DNA from: Candidatus Woesearchaeota archaeon
GTDB taxonomy: Archaea > Nanobdellota > Nanobdellia > Woesearchaeales > GW2011-AR4
DNA length: 13,981 nt
Direction of reading: 5' to 3'
Assembly: GCA_016185955.1 (NCBI GenBank)
Contig: JACPMQ010000020.1
Coordinates: 1-13,981 of the forward strand
In this document: positions 12,832-13,981 of the stretch, piece by piece
Position numbering within the stretch: the stretch's first letter is position 1
Layout: each line of letters starts with the position of its first letter
The notes under the pieces: model-generated
What the model was told of the DNA's origin: nothing
The model's database searches: none
The model's input: the letters and a program-made list of their open reading frames with translations, nothing else
Program-made: the position numbers and the translations under genes

Positions 12832-13674
12832 TTATTCAAAAAGCTTGTCGCTTCTTTGATAGGCAATGTTATTTGATTCTAAAAGCTCTAATAGCTTGCG
12901 CTTTTCTTTTCCTAGCCCTTTCCAGTCAAGCAAAACAAATTTTGGCTTTGGCAGAACTTTTTCCATTGCCTGTTTTATTAACAGAATGTCTAAATTTTGC
13001 AGGTTATATTTTGCGCATATATGCCCCACGGCAAAATTTGTTTTAAGCATAGCTTTATTTGAAACATAATTATAATGGCTGCCTCCAATGACAAAAGTGC
13101 TTTCCCATTTTTTTTCATTTTCATATTCTTTATTTTCGTTTTTAATAGCGTTTATTAATGACACAGCTGAAGCTTTTGCAGCATTTTTGTCTTCCCACTG
13201 TTCCTCTGCGCTTCCCACTTCTAAAAACAAGACAGGCTTTTCCAAAAAAGGGCCATGATGGGTAGCTTCCATTGTAGCCTCATAATCAATTTCTTCGGAG
13301 TTTTTATTTAACTCCATATAGATATTTTTTAAAAGAAAAGAAGGGGAAAAACAAAGCATTTTTTCTTTTCCCCCAAATTCAGCTTTGCCAAAATTGCCTA
13401 TAGGATGCACCGTTAATGCCTTCCTTTCTTCACTTGCCCTGTGCTTAGATATAAAAATAAAAATATCGGCATTAATCTTTTTGTCAATATTTTCAGTATA
13501 AATCAGCTCAGAATTAACTGTGTAAAGATTCATCTCTTTACCATCTATTTCATAATTGTAAACTAAATTACCGCCAAATTTTTCTTTTGACTCCTTAAAC
13601 TGAAAATTATTCAAAAGGCTTTCTTTTATGTTAATGCTTGCCTTGTCCTTCAAAGATGAAATTATCGCAATCAT
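12832..13674 (-). CDS. dtdA: D-aminoacyl-tRNA deacylase, archaeal type
   Basis: This 280-residue archaeal/plant-type D-aminoacyl-tRNA deacylase (DTD2, COG1650) hydrolyses D-amino acids from mischarged tRNA. Family motifs are visible in order: VHPIGNFGKAEFGGK (89-103), EATHHGP (136-142) before FLEVGSAEEQW (150-160), VIGGSHYNYVSNKAM (195-209) and FAVGHICAKYNL (214-225). The length is normal for the family. The ATG at 13674 gives MIAIISSLKD, the expected strand-initiating N-terminus, and a TATA-like box lies about 28 bp upstream. Its 3' end faces the small ORF. The inverted unit 1 copy C lies just beyond the promoter. Confidence 0.92.
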   Translation of the reverse strand: MIAIISSLKDKASINIKESLLNNFQFKESKEKFGGNLVYNYEIDGKEMNLYTVNSELIYTENIDKKINADIFIFISKHRASEERKALTVHPIGNFGKAEFGGKEKMLCFSPSFLLKNIYMELNKNSEEIDYEATMEATHHGPFLEKPVLFLEVGSAEEQWEDKNAAKASAVSLINAIKNENKEYENEKKWESTFVIGGSHYNYVSNKAMLKTNFAVGHICAKYNLQNLDILLIKQAMEKVLPKPKFVLLDWKGLGKEKRKLLELLESNNIAYQRSDKLFE

Positions 13675-13695
13675 TAAAATAGGTTTTTCAAGGCT

Positions 13696-13706
13696 GTTTA
13701 TAAAAT
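13696..13706 (-). promoter_or_regulatory. TATA-like promoter of dtdA
   Basis: ATTTTATAAAC on the minus strand is centred about 28 bp before the dtdA ATG, with no ribosome-binding site in between. It lies between dtdA and the repeat at 13737. Confidence 0.55.
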
Positions 13707-13736
13707 TGATGTTAAAAACTCCTTAAATGGGGGGGT

Positions 13737-13849
13737 TGGTGCGGAATTCTTATTCGTGCTTGTGCGGAGCCTTAACTTACCTCTCAACCTCGCAATGCTG
13801 CGGCATTGCTCGGGTCATTTATCACAATCCTACGGAGTTTTCTGAATTG
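13737..13849 (-). repeat. Unit 1 structured repeat, copy C (inverted)
   Basis: On the minus strand this matches copies A and B from CCAATTC to the GAATTC-GCGG end. Hairpin 2 is GCAATGC/GCATTGC (13792-13798 and 13803-13809 in plus coordinates). Hairpin 1 is CAATTC with GGATTG on the minus strand, one pair changed to U-G. The right arm (TAAGTTAAGGCTCCGCACAAGCACG, in part) matches copy A, while hairpin 2 matches copy B. The terminal CTGCTAACA motif was not found at either end, so this copy is shortened. Confidence 0.8.
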
Positions 13850-13882
13850 GGGCTCAGTAGAAATCCTAAAAGTCAAAAACTA

Positions 13883-13981
13883 AAGTGGCTGCTCCAGAGC
13901 CGCGCTACAGGCAAAATGGCGCATCTTGATTCTTTTTTATAATAAAAATATCTTTACAGATACACGCCATTTTGATAGCAC
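13883..13981 (+). repeat. Unit 2 element, second copy, cut by the window end
   Basis: This is nearly identical to 9795-9893, starting at AAGTGGCTGCTCCAGAGCCG and running through the AAAATGGCG and CGCCATTTT arms. Only about four or five differences are visible, including TTTAGG to TACAGG. The right half lies beyond the window. It has the same orientation as the first copy, whereas the neighbouring unit 1 copy is inverted relative to copy B. Confidence 0.85.

Noticed and set aside
113..13849. Unit 1 copies as a CRISPR array
   Set aside because: The copies are kilobases apart, about 110-200 bp long, in both orientations, with no regular spacers and no cas genes in the window.
13727..13942. 71-codon plus-strand ORF at the window end
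   Set aside because: It spans unit 1 copy C and unit 2, both repeats that are non-coding elsewhere. The frame is not kept in the other copies.

Overview
The window looks like an AT-rich archaeal chromosome, probably of a small-genome (DPANN-type) lineage. The archaeal assignment rests on gene content: a Sec61-gamma-type SecE, an NGN+KOW Spt5, an archaeal-type L11, archaeal cytidylate kinase, an archaeal D-aminoacyl-tRNA deacylase (DtdA) and an AbrB+PhoU protein. It also rests on promoter architecture: most genes have a TATA-like box centred about 25-30 bp before the start codon, which fits leaderless transcripts. Placement below 'archaeon' is a guess.

Layout. Positions 1-304 hold a structured repeat (unit 1, copy A) and no gene. 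Positions 305-1801 (-) encode a cysteine-rich protein with one canonical and three degenerate somatomedin-B-like modules joined by Ser/Thr/Pro linkers. Valyl-tRNA synthetase (2022-4460, +) and a COG1395-like HTH regulator (4581-5444, -) converge on two strong hairpins. A divergent promoter region then leads to cmk (5543) and a long FKBP-type prolyl isomerase (6116). Next comes the conserved archaeal block ftsZ-secE-spt5-rpl11 (6842-9513). The usual continuation of that block (L1, L10, L12) is absent. Instead there are about 480 bp of two abutting inverted-repeat elements (unit 1 copy B and unit 2 copy B). After them come a receiver-like/amino-acid-kinase fusion (10219-11499, +), an AbrB-PhoU protein (11532-12455, -), a 40-codon acidic small ORF (12691-12813, +) and dtdA (12832-13674, -). 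The window ends in another unit 1 copy (inverted) and the start of another unit 2 copy.

How the genes work together. Most are housekeeping genes for translation (ValRS, L11, DtdA), transcription elongation (Spt5), secretion (SecE), division (FtsZ), nucleotide supply (Cmk) and folding (FKBP). The unusual content is the repeat family, the somatomedin-B-like protein and the receiver-kinase fusion. Unit 1 copies A and B differ at three adjacent base pairs of one hairpin, and both sides of each pair have changed so that pairing is kept. This suggests selection for a folded RNA or DNA hairpin. Units 1 and 2 share the end motif TAACYGCTAACA but have unrelated interiors, so they look like members of one family of small terminal-inverted-repeat elements. 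No transposase, integrase, CRISPR array, rRNA or tRNA was recognised.
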